Notes: generated from the sequence alone by a model not told the origin. DNA of 64,000 bases from Bacteroidia bacterium (GCA_030426345.1 JAUHYU010000008.1:29632-93631); one strand, 5' to 3'; counted from the stretch's first letter, positions 45,492-55,247 are shown. Made by a program: numbers and translations.

Positions 45492-46754
45492 TTATGTGTC
45501 AGATTTAAAAAGATCACTTAGACTCTTTATGGTTTTGTTATTGACTAAGGGCTTTGCCCAAAAACTGATGCTGAGGATATAACCTAAGGTGACGAACAAA
45601 AACATCATACCCACTTTTAATGACACTATATCACTAATACTTCCAATTAACAATTGAACTACAGCTCCACCTGCGATACCAGTCATTAAAATCCCCGCAA
45701 AAGAACCATGGTGTTTGGCTACCGAATTAAGCCCAAGTGAAACAATAACTGGGTACATTACGGAAAGGAAAAAACCGGAGATTGGAAATGCCCATAAAGC
45801 AACCTTGTCGCTACCAAATAATCCTGCGGCCACACAAGCCATAGCCAATAATGTAAACCACTTCAATACTTGCTTGCTGTCCATAAGCTTTAAAAGTACT
45901 AAACCCAAAACTCCACCAATAGTCATCAACCCCCAGAAATAGGATACAGCATCAGCCCCGGAAGTTCCTGGGTCAATACCGTGATAATTACTTAGAAACT
46001 TTGACATCCAATATGAAATTCCCTGCTCACTGCCAACATAAGCAAATATTCCGAGGAAATACAAGATGACATATTTGTTCTTAAACAGTTCTACATAGCT
46101 GGCTTTGGAGCCTACCTTTTCGTCTTCTTGAAGTGTTACTTTTGGGATGTTTATAAAAATGATAATCACAATCATGATTATGCTTAAGAAAGCAAATACC
46201 CAATAGACAGAAACCCATGACATAAACTCAGGAACTAAATTTGTCATCATTCCTATAAAAGGTTTTTCCACATTTCCTTGATCAATATTGGAAACAAAAT
46301 AGGAATACATCTGAGGACTTATGAATGAAGCCAATCCAAATACGAGTTGACCCAACACGGAATTAAATGCATAATGCTCTTCTCCACCAGATACACGCAA
46401 AAGAGGATTGATAACTACCTGTAAAACTGCCATTCCGGTACCAATGGTAAACAAAGAAACTACAAATACATTGAACTGTGGATTTATGGCAAATATCAAA
46501 GCACCTAGAAATGCCAGCAAAAATGCAAAGATGATCATTTTCTTTTCTCCCCATTTTTCCAATAAAAAACCAGCTGGAATTGACATAATACCATAGGCAA
46601 TGAAAAATGCAAACGGTAGAAATCCAGCCATGGTTTCCGTTAGCTTATAGCTTGCAGAAACATTGGGGTTGAGCGCGCCCAGAATATTTGTTAAAAATGA
46701 GATGACGAAAAAAATAAGAAGAATCAAGATGACAATAAATGTATTTCTGCGCAT
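45492..46754 (-). CDS. FucP-like sugar:proton symporter (FHS family MFS)
   Basis: A 420-residue, 12-helix MFS transporter of the fucose-galactose-hexose symporter family. Matching segments are YKLTETMAGFLPFAFFIAYG, IPAGFLLEKWGEKKM and GTGMAVLQVVINPLLRVSG. It lies 18 bases upstream of the XylR-type gene and 70 bases downstream of the ROK gene, all on the minus strand, so probably one operon. The substrate is a hexose or deoxyhexose by family; the exact sugar is unknown. Confidence 0.9.
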   Translation of the reverse strand: MRRNTFIVILILLIFFVISFLTNILGALNPNVSASYKLTETMAGFLPFAFFIAYGIMSIPAGFLLEKWGEKKMIIFAFLLAFLGALIFAINPQFNVFVVSLFTIGTGMAVLQVVINPLLRVSGGEEHYAFNSVLGQLVFGLASFISPQMYSYFVSNIDQGNVEKPFIGMMTNLVPEFMSWVSVYWVFAFLSIIMIVIIIFINIPKVTLQEDEKVGSKASYVELFKNKYVILYFLGIFAYVGSEQGISYWMSKFLSNYHGIDPGTSGADAVSYFWGLMTIGGVLGLVLLKLMDSKQVLKWFTLLAMACVAAGLFGSDKVALWAFPISGFFLSVMYPVIVSLGLNSVAKHHGSFAGILMTGIAGGAVVQLLIGSISDIVSLKVGMMFLFVTLGYILSISFWAKPLVNNKTIKSLSDLFKSDT

Positions 46755-46824
46755 GTTGGAGGAATTATGTTTGATGTGTAAAGTAGTATTTTAAATCGGT
46801 GAAAAATCTAATTTTTCAATATGC

Positions 46825-47658
46825 TTATTGCTGATTAACCTGAAAAGCTGCACCAATCATGGATATATGATGGATATTTGAATTATAAATATGAAGTTTT
46901 TCAATGGATTTAGGAAAATATATTTCCTTTAATGATGTCATCATTTGATCCTTGAAATAGGGGTAGGCTTTTGAAATTGCCCCACCGAATATGACAGCTT
47001 CTGGATCATAGGCATAAACCGCAGCTTTCAGCGCATTTCCTAAATGGTGGCCAAATTCCGCCCATAATTTCCGCGCATTAGCATCATTGTTTTCAGCCGC
47101 TAAAAAGATTTCGTAGGCGTTGACTCCATGTATTTTCTCAAAGAAATTGGAACTGCAATAATATTCAAAATCATGATCTAAGTATGGTAAATAACCTATT
47201 TCTCCAGCACCGCAGTTGCTTCCACTATACAGGCGATTGTCAATGACAATGCCAGCGCCAATACCCGTACCAATTGTGATGCCCACAAAATTCTTGTATG
47301 ATTTGCCAAAACCACAATACTTCTCTCCCAGCACAAAGCAGTTGACATCATTGTTGATATACACAGGTACGTCAAATTCTTTTTCTAAAATAGTTTTCAA
47401 TGGTACCTCTTTCCATGAAGGGATATTGACTACATCATATACGATACCATTCTGTACATCCACTACAGAAGGCACTCCAATACCTATGCCTGCTACATCG
47501 GGCATTCGTACGGAATGAATAACTTTCTTTAACTGATCAATAGTGTTTTCTAGGTTGTCTTTATTGATAAGAGGGTTGGTTTTCATCCTAATGATGGCGT
47601 TGTCATTGATCAAACCCGCCCGGATATTTGTCCCTCCTAAATCTACTCCAATTTTCAT
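46825..47658 (-). CDS. ROK family sugar kinase
   Basis: A 277-residue kinase when started at ATG 47658 (MKIGVDLGGTNIRAGL); longer in-frame starts add nothing recognisable. ATP motif DLGGTN, sugar-binding GIGIGVPSVVD, catalytic Asp in INNDVNCFVLGEKYCG and GITIGTGIGAG are all present. The ROK zinc motif (usually GH plus CxCGxxGCxE) is replaced by GEIGYLPYLDHDFEYYCSSN, so zinc binding is probably lost, as in some glucokinase-like Bacteroidota forms. It phosphorylates the sugar imported by the adjacent symporter. Substrate inferred only. Confidence 0.88.
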   Translation of the reverse strand: MKIGVDLGGTNIRAGLINDNAIIRMKTNPLINKDNLENTIDQLKKVIHSVRMPDVAGIGIGVPSVVDVQNGIVYDVVNIPSWKEVPLKTILEKEFDVPVYINNDVNCFVLGEKYCGFGKSYKNFVGITIGTGIGAGIVIDNRLYSGSNCGAGEIGYLPYLDHDFEYYCSSNFFEKIHGVNAYEIFLAAENNDANARKLWAEFGHHLGNALKAAVYAYDPEAVIFGGAISKAYPYFKDQMMTSLKEIYFPKSIEKLHIYNSNIHHISMIGAAFQVNQQ

Positions 47659-47710
47659 TTGTCTTACTGTTTTGTGATGCGTATTTTCGTGGAAATACAT
47701 TGCAAAATCG

Positions 47711-47774
47711 ATCGGAAATAAAAAGTTCCGATTTGCGTGTTAGGCGAATCAATTACTTCGTTTTGCGTGAAACG
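47711..47774. promoter_or_regulatory. Candidate operator cluster between divergent sugar genes
   Basis: In the 319-base gap between ROK (minus) and the oxidoreductase (plus), two direct repeats TTTGCGTG lie exactly 30 bases apart (47732-47739 and 47762-47769). Two inverted repeats flank them: ATCGGAA/TTCCGAT (47711-47732) and CGTTT/AAACG (47759-47774). AraC-type regulators such as XylR bind tandem direct repeats. The rest of the gap shows only AT-rich promoter-like sequence. Confidence 0.5.
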
Positions 47775-47977
47775 GACTACTGGAGATTGATAAAATCAGA
47801 ACAGATTAAATTATACGATAAATTTTATAGAATTTCATAGTATGAACTCCCATAAAGATGGTATTAGATAATTATGACAATGGTTTTTTTGCTTTAAAAG
47901 CCTACTTTTTAAGAAAAAGATTAACTTTCGGTTTTTTGATTTTTATTTTACCGTAATTCCGCCATTATTTAGAAAAT

Positions 47978-49321
47978 ATGAACTCTCCTAATTCAAGTTT
48001 GAACAGAAGACAATTTGTAACTAAAGGGGCTGTAGCTATTGCCGCGGCATCTCTCGCCCCATCCTTTCAACTGGTTGGTATGGATCGATCTGCTAGAAAA
48101 ACAAAAGTTGTAATGGTGGGAACTGGCACCAGAGGCATTCATAGTTGGGGCACAGAGTTGGTAGGACCTTATAAGGATTATGTGGAAATGGTTGGTCTGT
48201 GTGATATCAATGAAAAAAGAGTGGAAGTCGCTAAAGAGCTGATCGGTATCGATGCTAAAACATATCATTCCAATGATTTTGATAAAATGATTCGGGAGCA
48301 AAAGCCCGATATTGTAATTGTTACTACTGTAGATAGCTTTCATGTAGATTATATTGTCAGGGCGATGGAGTTGGGTTGCGATGTTATATCCGAAAAGCCC
48401 ATTGCTACCGAAGCAGATCAGTGTCAGCGTATTTTGGATACAGAAAAGAAAACCGGTCGGAAAGTAAATGTGGGTTTCAACGTGCGATTTATGAACGAAT
48501 CCATGGAAATGAAGCGCATTTTGAGCTCTGGTGAACTGGGAAAAATTTTAGCTATTGATTATCAGGAAAATCTGGATACAAGTCATGGTGCTTCTTATTT
48601 TCGTCGTTGGCATGGGAAAATCAAGAATTCGGGATCATTGCTAGTTCATAAAGCTTCACATCAATTTGACCTTGTCAATTGGTTGTTGGATGCTGATCCG
48701 GTGCAAGTCCAGGCCATGGGAAAAGTGGCCTTTTACGGAAAAAATAATGCTTATAGAGGAAAAAAATGCCGCAATTGTGAATTCACAAATCAGTGTGATT
48801 ATTATTGGGATATGACAAAGGATGCCGATGATATGAAATTATATGGAAATTGCGAAGATGTGGATCATTACTACCGTGATGGTTGCGTGTGGGACGATAA
48901 GATAGATAGCTACGATACCAGCTCAGTTCAGGTACAATATGATAATGGCACTCAACTTACTTATACACTAAATGCATATTTGCCCTATGAAGGACAGTAT
49001 ATATGTTTTTCGGGGGAGAAAGGGAGACTAGATGTCAGGTTGAATAGTCGACAACCATGGGATGCGCCAGCACCGTTTGAATTTCGCTTGACAAAAGATG
49101 GAGAGACCACAAAATATTGGACAATGAAGCCAAATTCCGGAGGACATGGAGGAGCAGATGAACGAGTGAAAGATGCTATGTTTAAACCAAATCAACAGGA
49201 TCCAACCGGACAAAAAGCAGGAAGTAGGGCAGGTGTATTGTCGAGTATGATTGGCATTGCAGCAAGAAAATCCATTGAGACAGGAGGGGTAGTGAATATA
49301 TCTGATTTGATAAATCTCTAA
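47978..49321 (+). CDS. Exported Gfo/Idh/MocA family oxidoreductase with cysteine cluster
   Basis: A 447-residue oxidoreductase with a Tat-like signal (NRRQFVTKGAVAIAAASLAP). The Rossmann domain has VMVGTGTRG (about 46-53) and the catalytic SEKPIA (Lys140). His228 and Asp231 in KASHQFD complete the active site. Residues 264-303 carry five cysteines (Cys264, 267, 273, 292, 303), starting with KKCRNCEF. They form an insertion that may bind zinc or an iron-sulfur cluster. It probably oxidises a sugar or cyclitol in the periplasm and heads the plus-strand half of the sugar locus. Confidence 0.88.
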   Translation: MNSPNSSLNRRQFVTKGAVAIAAASLAPSFQLVGMDRSARKTKVVMVGTGTRGIHSWGTELVGPYKDYVEMVGLCDINEKRVEVAKELIGIDAKTYHSNDFDKMIREQKPDIVIVTTVDSFHVDYIVRAMELGCDVISEKPIATEADQCQRILDTEKKTGRKVNVGFNVRFMNESMEMKRILSSGELGKILAIDYQENLDTSHGASYFRRWHGKIKNSGSLLVHKASHQFDLVNWLLDADPVQVQAMGKVAFYGKNNAYRGKKCRNCEFTNQCDYYWDMTKDADDMKLYGNCEDVDHYYRDGCVWDDKIDSYDTSSVQVQYDNGTQLTYTLNAYLPYEGQYICFSGEKGRLDVRLNSRQPWDAPAPFEFRLTKDGETTKYWTMKPNSGGHGGADERVKDAMFKPNQQDPTGQKAGSRAGVLSSMIGIAARKSIETGGVVNISDLINL

Positions 49322-49379
49322 ACAACTATAAACTAACTCAGTACACATAAAAACAATTAACTAAAGACAAAATAAAGAC

Positions 49380-50864
49380 ATGGCAGGAATTGGAAATACA
49401 TCAGTGAGTTCGGTAGAGTCAGGCGAACAAAAAAACTATACCGTACCCATGGTGGTGCTTACATGCTTGTTTTTTATGTGGGGTGTTATCGCCTGCATGA
49501 ACGATATATTGATTCCTTACCTGAAAAAAATATTTGAACTTTCAAGGGCAGAATCCATGCTCGTTCAAATGTCTTTTTTTAGTGCGTATTTTACGGGGTC
49601 ACTTATCTATTTTCTCATATCTTCTAGGAAAGGAGACCCAATAGAAAAAATTGGGTATAAAAATGGGATTTTAATTGGACTGACTGTTGCAGCTATAGGA
49701 TGTGCGCTTTTTTATCCTGCAGCACAACTAAAATTGTACAGCTTTTTTCTTGTAGCACTTTTTATTCTTGGTTTGGGACTTACCATGCTGCAAATCGCAT
49801 CAAATCCTTATGTGGCGATTTTAGGCCCAGCAAAAACTGCCTCTAGCCGACTTAATTTATCTCAAGGATTTAATTCACTTGGCACAACCTTGGCACCCAT
49901 TGTTGGTGGATATTTTGTGTTCCATTACTTTGCGACCTGGGGTCAGCCTTTGCTCAATCAGATTGGAGAACCTATCACTACAGACGCAGGCTTGCCTATG
50001 ACTGTTTGGGGTGTGCAGCTCCCATATCTCATTTTTGCATTGATTTTTATATTACTCGGGGTATTGGTGTATTTCACAAAATTACCAGTTTTTAAAAGTG
50101 GAGAAACGATAGAAAAAGGTGCTGGTGCTTTGAAATTTAGACATTTGACACTGGGCATGGTAGCTATTTTCATGTATGTAGGTGGTGAAGTTTCTATTGG
50201 AAGTTTGTTGATTAATTATATTCATGAGTTGATAGGATTGCCAGAGATGGAAGCGAAATCATTTTTGGCTTTTTATTGGGGTGGTTTGATGATCGGAAGG
50301 TTCTTAGGAGCGATCTCTTTAGGGGAAACAACCAATGAAACCAAAAAGTTGCTCATGATGGTTGGTACAGCCATAGCATCATATTTGGTAATTTATTTTG
50401 CGGTATTTATTGAAAGCGACTATACATTTCCATTTTCTAGGATTGCGCCATTTTCGATTTTCATCGTGCTCAACCTGATCGCATTCCGAATGGGAAGATC
50501 AAATGCCGCCCGTACATTATTGGTTTTTTCTATCATGATCATTATTCTGCTTGGTGTTACTATTATGACAGATGGCAACATCGCTATGTGGTGTGTACTG
50601 AGTATAGGTCTTTTTAATTCCATCATGTGGTCTAATATTTTCACCTTGGCGATCAAAGATTTGGGGAAGTATACTTCTCAAGGTTCTTCATTGTTGATCA
50701 TGTCTATTTTGGGCGGGGCGCTGATTCCGTTTATTCAGGCTGCATTTGCCGATGAATTTGGTGGATACCATTATTCCTTTTTCATTCCAATGATATGCTA
50801 TGTCTATTTGGCTTATTATGGATTGAGCGGACACAAGGTCGGTCAGTGGGGAGATTCGAAATAA
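49380..50864 (+). CDS. GluP-like sugar MFS transporter (FHS family)
   Basis: A 494-residue, 12-helix transporter resembling the glucose/galactose GluP group. Motifs are FFMWGVIACMNDILIPYLKK, GLGLTMLQIASNPYVAILGP and SRLNLSQGFNSLGTTLAPIV. It is 59 bases behind the oxidoreductase, so probably cotranscribed. It would import the oxidised or released sugar. A second FHS transporter in the same locus suggests two sugar forms. Confidence 0.92.
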   Translation: MAGIGNTSVSSVESGEQKNYTVPMVVLTCLFFMWGVIACMNDILIPYLKKIFELSRAESMLVQMSFFSAYFTGSLIYFLISSRKGDPIEKIGYKNGILIGLTVAAIGCALFYPAAQLKLYSFFLVALFILGLGLTMLQIASNPYVAILGPAKTASSRLNLSQGFNSLGTTLAPIVGGYFVFHYFATWGQPLLNQIGEPITTDAGLPMTVWGVQLPYLIFALIFILLGVLVYFTKLPVFKSGETIEKGAGALKFRHLTLGMVAIFMYVGGEVSIGSLLINYIHELIGLPEMEAKSFLAFYWGGLMIGRFLGAISLGETTNETKKLLMMVGTAIASYLVIYFAVFIESDYTFPFSRIAPFSIFIVLNLIAFRMGRSNAARTLLVFSIMIIILLGVTIMTDGNIAMWCVLSIGLFNSIMWSNIFTLAIKDLGKYTSQGSSLLIMSILGGALIPFIQAAFADEFGGYHYSFFIPMICYVYLAYYGLSGHKVGQWGDSK

Positions 50865-50878
50865 ATCTCTATACGGGT

Positions 50879-50932
50879 CTTCATGGATTTTTGAGGCTTT
50901 TTCTAGTTTAAAAGGGGTAAAAATCCATGAGG
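50879..50932. terminator. Inverted pair of CATGGATTTTT repeats behind MFS gene
   Basis: CTTCATGGATTTTTGAGGC (plus copy) and TAAAAATCCATGAGG (minus copy at 50911-50932) face each other around TAGTTTAAAAGGG. The arms can pair over about 11 bases. Confidence 0.6.
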
Positions 50933-51060
50933 GCATTCAGGAGAATTTCTATCTACCTTTCCATCGAATGGTACATATCGGCATTAAGAAGGTATAATCT
51001 TTAGTCGTCTCCGACTTTTCTAAATCCGAATTAAAAGCGGCTAAACTAAACTTTTTCAAT

Positions 51061-52158
51061 ATGTCAACACAGGTACAACGATTAATATCCCTTGATGCGA
51101 TGCGTGGATTTACCATTGCCGCAATGATTTTAGTGAATTTTCCGGGCAACGGAGATTTTGTATTTGCCCCACTATTACATTCTTCCTGGAACGGCCTTAC
51201 GCCAACTGATGTGATTGCACCATTTTTTTTATTTATTGTCGGTGTCTCTATCGCATTGGCATACACCAAGCGGTTGCAGCAGGGCGTGACAAAAGAAAGT
51301 ATGTATCAGAAGATTTTGGTGCGCTCTTTAAAAATATTTGCAGTCGGGATATTTCTAAATTTATTACCTGATTTCAATTTTGCAGAACTCAGATGGACTG
51401 GTACACTTCCACGGATTGCCATCGTGTTTTGTGTGTGCGCGTTTATATTTTTGAATACCAATTGGAAGACACAAGCATGGATCGGTGGTATTATTTTGGT
51501 GGCTTATTGGTTGGTGATGGTTCTAATCCCAACTCCGGGCTATGGCGAGGTAATGTTGGAAAGAGGTATAAATATTGCCAACTGGATTGATAGCCAATAT
51601 ATGCCTGGCGTCATGTATCAGGGAACTTGGGATCCTGAAGGGATTTTGAGCACTTTTCCATCGATCGTTTCGGGGATCACAGGATTACTTGCTGGGGCTT
51701 TGATGCTAAGCAATCGTACCAAAGAAATGAAAGTGATTTTGCTAATGGTCACTGGTTTCTTCATGACATTCGCTGGCTACCTTTGGGGACTTACATTTCC
51801 TGTTAATGAAAATATCTGGACAAGCTCCTTTGTGTTTGTAACCTCCGGGATTGCATTCATGGCTTTAGGTGCCTTTTATTTCTTGGTTGACATGAAAGGC
51901 TATACTTATGGAACTAAGCCAGGAATTATCTTTGGCGCTAACGCTATCACGGTATATGTTATGGCCGATATTTTTGCTTTGATATTTTTCATTCCTGATT
52001 TTGGTGGTCAAAGCTTGAATCTACATTTCTTCGATGCATTCACTTCTATTGATGTAGGACCAAAACTTACTGGTATGATCTATTCGCTGTTGTTTGTGTG
52101 TCTCAATTTCATTCCCGCCTACATTCTGTATAAGAAGAAGATTTTTATAAAATTATAA
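51061..52158 (+). CDS. HGSNAT/NagX-like membrane acyltransferase (DUF5009)
   Basis: A 365-residue membrane protein with about ten helices. It starts with LISLDAMRGFTIAAMILVNF, then HSSWNGLTPTDVIAPFFLFI, whose His is the conserved acetyl-transfer residue of heparan-alpha-glucosaminide N-acetyltransferase relatives. These proteins move acetyl groups from cytoplasmic acetyl-CoA to an external amino-sugar. A second member follows at 52754. Substrate in this locus unknown. Confidence 0.85.
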   Translation: MSTQVQRLISLDAMRGFTIAAMILVNFPGNGDFVFAPLLHSSWNGLTPTDVIAPFFLFIVGVSIALAYTKRLQQGVTKESMYQKILVRSLKIFAVGIFLNLLPDFNFAELRWTGTLPRIAIVFCVCAFIFLNTNWKTQAWIGGIILVAYWLVMVLIPTPGYGEVMLERGINIANWIDSQYMPGVMYQGTWDPEGILSTFPSIVSGITGLLAGALMLSNRTKEMKVILLMVTGFFMTFAGYLWGLTFPVNENIWTSSFVFVTSGIAFMALGAFYFLVDMKGYTYGTKPGIIFGANAITVYVMADIFALIFFIPDFGGQSLNLHFFDAFTSIDVGPKLTGMIYSLLFVCLNFIPAYILYKKKIFIKL

Positions 52159-52189
52159 CTCACTCCTACGTTATGGACTACTCTCGTAA

Positions 52190-52738
52190 ATGATAAGATT
52201 ATATATAATTCTAATATTTTTAACTTCTCAACTTTCAGCCGAGGCTTGTGATTGTTCAGGAATTCGGAATTTGAACAATGCACGAGAAACTGCTTTTAAA
52301 GAAGCGGATCTGGTTTTTGTCGCAGAAGTCGTTTCAATTGGAGAAAACTATGATTATTCCTCCGAAGGGTGGTTTAATAACAAAATTTTTGAGGTTAAAG
52401 TAAAAGAGAGCTTTAAGGGAGCCAAAGTAGGAGACCTTTTAAAAGGCAATGCGCTGACAAGTTGTTCAGGATTCCCTGACAAGGGTATTTGGTTAATTTA
52501 CGCCAACCTAGATGCAAATGGTATGATTGCCTTTTCCACATGTGGTCTTTCAAGATCATTTCAAAAGCCTCAGCACATTTTCTTCAAAGGCTATACGTCG
52601 AGACCACCAACAAAAGAAGAAAGCGAAAACCCTAAACTAAATTTTTACATAGACTGGTCGATTGAACTTGCAACGATCCAACTTCAAGCTGCTAAAGATT
52701 TGAAGGAAGAAATCTATTGGCTCAGAACAAAGAAATAA
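52190..52738 (+). CDS. TIMP/netrin-like secreted protein
   Basis: A 182-residue protein. After a signal peptide (about 1-18, cleavage near SAEA) the mature chain would start with Cys-Asp-Cys. A domain with Cys in LTSCSGF and STCGLS follows, and EADLVFVAEVVSI with IFEVKVKESFKG. The N-terminal CxC and this beta pattern match the NTR/tissue-inhibitor-of-metalloproteinase-like fold. Whether it inhibits a protease is unknown. It sits between two acyltransferase genes, 31 and 15 bases from them, so it is in the same operon. Confidence 0.7.
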   Translation: MIRLYIILIFLTSQLSAEACDCSGIRNLNNARETAFKEADLVFVAEVVSIGENYDYSSEGWFNNKIFEVKVKESFKGAKVGDLLKGNALTSCSGFPDKGIWLIYANLDANGMIAFSTCGLSRSFQKPQHIFFKGYTSRPPTKEESENPKLNFYIDWSIELATIQLQAAKDLKEEIYWLRTKK

Positions 52739-52753
52739 AATTCCGTAATTAAT

Positions 52754-53722
52754 ATGAGACTAGCATCTTCAAAACCGCGAATTGTATCTCTGGATATGTT
52801 TCGTGGTTTTGCCATTTTTGGGATGATCCTGGTCAATTATCTAGGACATTTTGACGTCATGCCTGATACGTTTCGTCACCCGCGCTACGGGATGACTTTT
52901 GCCAATGCCATCGCTCCGTATTTTGTTTTTGCAGTTGGGATGGGCCTGGGCATGTCCTTGCAGCGTAGGATCGAAAAAATAGGCAAAAAAGCCTCATATT
53001 TCCATGCAATCAAAAGGTATGGAATTTTAATACTTATTGGTATTGTACTTTATGGCCCCGATCCTGTCATGGATATGTGGGATGCTTTGGTAGACATTGG
53101 CTTTGCAGGATTGATTACGCTGCCGTTCATTATGAAGGGTAAAAAGGCCCGAATTTCCATGGCCTTTGCTTTGCTTTTGATATACCAATTATTGTTCATT
53201 TTCACTAACTATAGCGAATGGACCATGCCCAACAGCATTGATGGAGGCCCGCTTGGTCCGATTAGTTGGGCATCTATTTTGGTGCTTGGTACTGTTCAAA
53301 TGGATTACTTAAAAGAAAATTCAACTCGGGTAGTTATCTTGAAATCCATGAAATTAGGAATTCCTTTGTTGGTATTGGGCCTTGGATTATCCTATCTCCA
53401 ACCCATGGAATATTGGGAGTTTTCTCAGCGAAGTATGACCGTAGCCTACCCGATATTTGCATCAGGTTTGAGCGTGCTTACTTATACGGCATTTTATTTG
53501 GTGACTGATGTTTGGAAATGGAAGATTCCGCATCTCGCGATATTGGGGATGAACCCATTGGTCATCTACATTTTACAACAAGTTTTGATTTCCTTTTATG
53601 GAGATTTTTTACCAAAGTCTGCCATGTGGTGGCAGGCACTTCTGGGATTTAGTATTATTTATGGAATTTGCTATCTGATTGCTAAATATCTATACCAAAA
53701 TAAATATTTCATCAAACTATAA
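52754..53722 (+). CDS. Second HGSNAT/DUF418-like membrane acyltransferase
   Basis: A 322-residue multi-helix paralogue of the acyltransferase at 51061. Its pattern SLDMFRGFAIFGMILVNYLG, then FRHPRYGMTFANAIAPYFVF, includes the conserved His. It is shorter than the first copy. It probably forms a functional pair or acts on a different sugar position. The stop is 10 bases before the next gene. Confidence 0.8.
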   Translation: MRLASSKPRIVSLDMFRGFAIFGMILVNYLGHFDVMPDTFRHPRYGMTFANAIAPYFVFAVGMGLGMSLQRRIEKIGKKASYFHAIKRYGILILIGIVLYGPDPVMDMWDALVDIGFAGLITLPFIMKGKKARISMAFALLLIYQLLFIFTNYSEWTMPNSIDGGPLGPISWASILVLGTVQMDYLKENSTRVVILKSMKLGIPLLVLGLGLSYLQPMEYWEFSQRSMTVAYPIFASGLSVLTYTAFYLVTDVWKWKIPHLAILGMNPLVIYILQQVLISFYGDFLPKSAMWWQALLGFSIIYGICYLIAKYLYQNKYFIKL

Positions 53723-53732
53723 TTACCTGAAT

Positions 53733-55247
53733 ATGAAAACGATTGTCGTTTTGGTCTTATTATCCATTAGTTCAAGTGCAATGCTACTTGCGCAAGCTAA
53801 TATTAGTGGCTTTGTTTATTTAGATGAAAATCAAAACCTTGTTAAGGATAAAAAGGAGTCTGGAATAGAAGGTGTTTTGGTAAGTAATGGACGGGATGTT
53901 GTGGAAACGGATGCAGATGGCAGATGGAGTATTGCAGACAATGGAAATTCGGCAGTTTTTGTGATCCAGCTTGCCGGATATTTGGTGCCATCCAATAATT
54001 CCAAAATACCTCAGCACTATTCAACGCCATCAAACCATCAAAAAACCATGAATTTTCCATTGTGGGAAGGGGAAGAAAACCATGAGTTTGAAGCACTTTT
54101 TTTCGGAGATACGCAGGCAAGGGGCATGAAGGAAGTGAATTATGTGACTCATGATGTGGTAGAAGAGTGTATCGGAAGCAAGGCTAAATTTGGCGTTGTA
54201 CTTGGCGATATCGTTGCGGATGACCCGGGGTTATTCGATGAGATTTCTGCAAGCATAGCACAAATCGGAATTCCCTGGTATTATGTTTTTGGCAATCATG
54301 ATTATGATAGAGATGCAAAAGGAAATGCCGGTGCTGAGGATACTTTTTTCAAAAACTTCGGGCCATCAACTTATGCTTATGAGTTTGGACAAGTCGCGTT
54401 TATCAGCATAAATGATGTGTTTTACAAAGAGAAAGGAGGTTATAAAGGTTATTTCACAGAAGATCAACTTAGCTTTGTATCCAATTATCTGGAGCATGTT
54501 CCCCAGGAAAAATTAGTGGTGTTGATGATGCACATTCCCATTGTGCGTTGCGAAAATCGTGAGGATATGTTTCGGATTTTAGAGAAGAGAAAGCATACAT
54601 TATCCATAGCTGCTCACACACATACGCTTATTAATCTGTTCGTTGATGAAAGCATGGGCTGGAAAGGTTCTGAACCCCACCACCACTTTATCAATGGAAC
54701 GGTTAGTGGAAGTTGGTGGTGTGGCTTGAAGGATGAATTGGGAATACCACATGCAACCATGAATGATGGTACTCCAAATGGCTATTCAACCATTAAATTT
54801 GATGGAAATCAATATGATATTGTTTATAAAGCTGCGAGAAGACCTGTCGATTATCAAATGAATATTTACTTGCCCGATGATATTTCATTAGCAGAACTAG
54901 ATACCACACAGGTTCTGGTTAACGTATTTAACGGAACTGAAAAATCGATAGTGGAAATGAGGATTGATCAATTTGGTGATTGGGTGCCGCTATCGCAAAC
55001 CACCTCCAGGGATCCTGCCAATTGGAAAATGCACGAATTAAATCAATACCTTGATGTTGAAGTCGATAGTATTAAGTTGGATGTAGCACTTGGATGGAAG
55101 ATGGATAAGCCCCAAAGGTCTAGACATTTTTGGACGGGAAGATTGCCTAAAAAACTAACTATAGGAACACATCAAATGGCTATAAAAACAAAAGATATGT
55201 TTGGAAATATTTACCAATCACATCGAATATTTAGAGTTATTCCATAA
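53733..55247 (+). CDS. Secreted metallophosphoesterase with MetallophosN and C domains
   Basis: A 504-residue protein starting at ATG 53733 (signal 1-20, LLAQAN); an upstream in-frame start overlaps the previous gene. Residues about 22-115 are a MetallophosN/SdrD-like domain (GFVYLDENQNLVKDKKESGI). The catalytic core (about 125-310) has FFGDTQ, GDIVADD, GNHDYDRD, MMHIPIV and AAHTHT. A MetallophosC domain follows. The three-domain layout is typical of Bacteroidota calcineurin-like phosphoesterases. It removes phosphate or cleaves a phosphodiester outside the cytoplasm. Operon member. Confidence 0.9.
   Translation: MKTIVVLVLLSISSSAMLLAQANISGFVYLDENQNLVKDKKESGIEGVLVSNGRDVVETDADGRWSIADNGNSAVFVIQLAGYLVPSNNSKIPQHYSTPSNHQKTMNFPLWEGEENHEFEALFFGDTQARGMKEVNYVTHDVVEECIGSKAKFGVVLGDIVADDPGLFDEISASIAQIGIPWYYVFGNHDYDRDAKGNAGAEDTFFKNFGPSTYAYEFGQVAFISINDVFYKEKGGYKGYFTEDQLSFVSNYLEHVPQEKLVVLMMHIPIVRCENREDMFRILEKRKHTLSIAAHTHTLINLFVDESMGWKGSEPHHHFINGTVSGSWWCGLKDELGIPHATMNDGTPNGYSTIKFDGNQYDIVYKAARRPVDYQMNIYLPDDISLAELDTTQVLVNVFNGTEKSIVEMRIDQFGDWVPLSQTTSRDPANWKMHELNQYLDVEVDSIKLDVALGWKMDKPQRSRHFWTGRLPKKLTIGTHQMAIKTKDMFGNIYQSHRIFRVIP

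Noticed and set aside
52190..52250. TIMP-like protein as a lipoprotein
   Set aside because: The residues before the first Cys (A-E-A) do not fit a lipobox because of Glu at -2.
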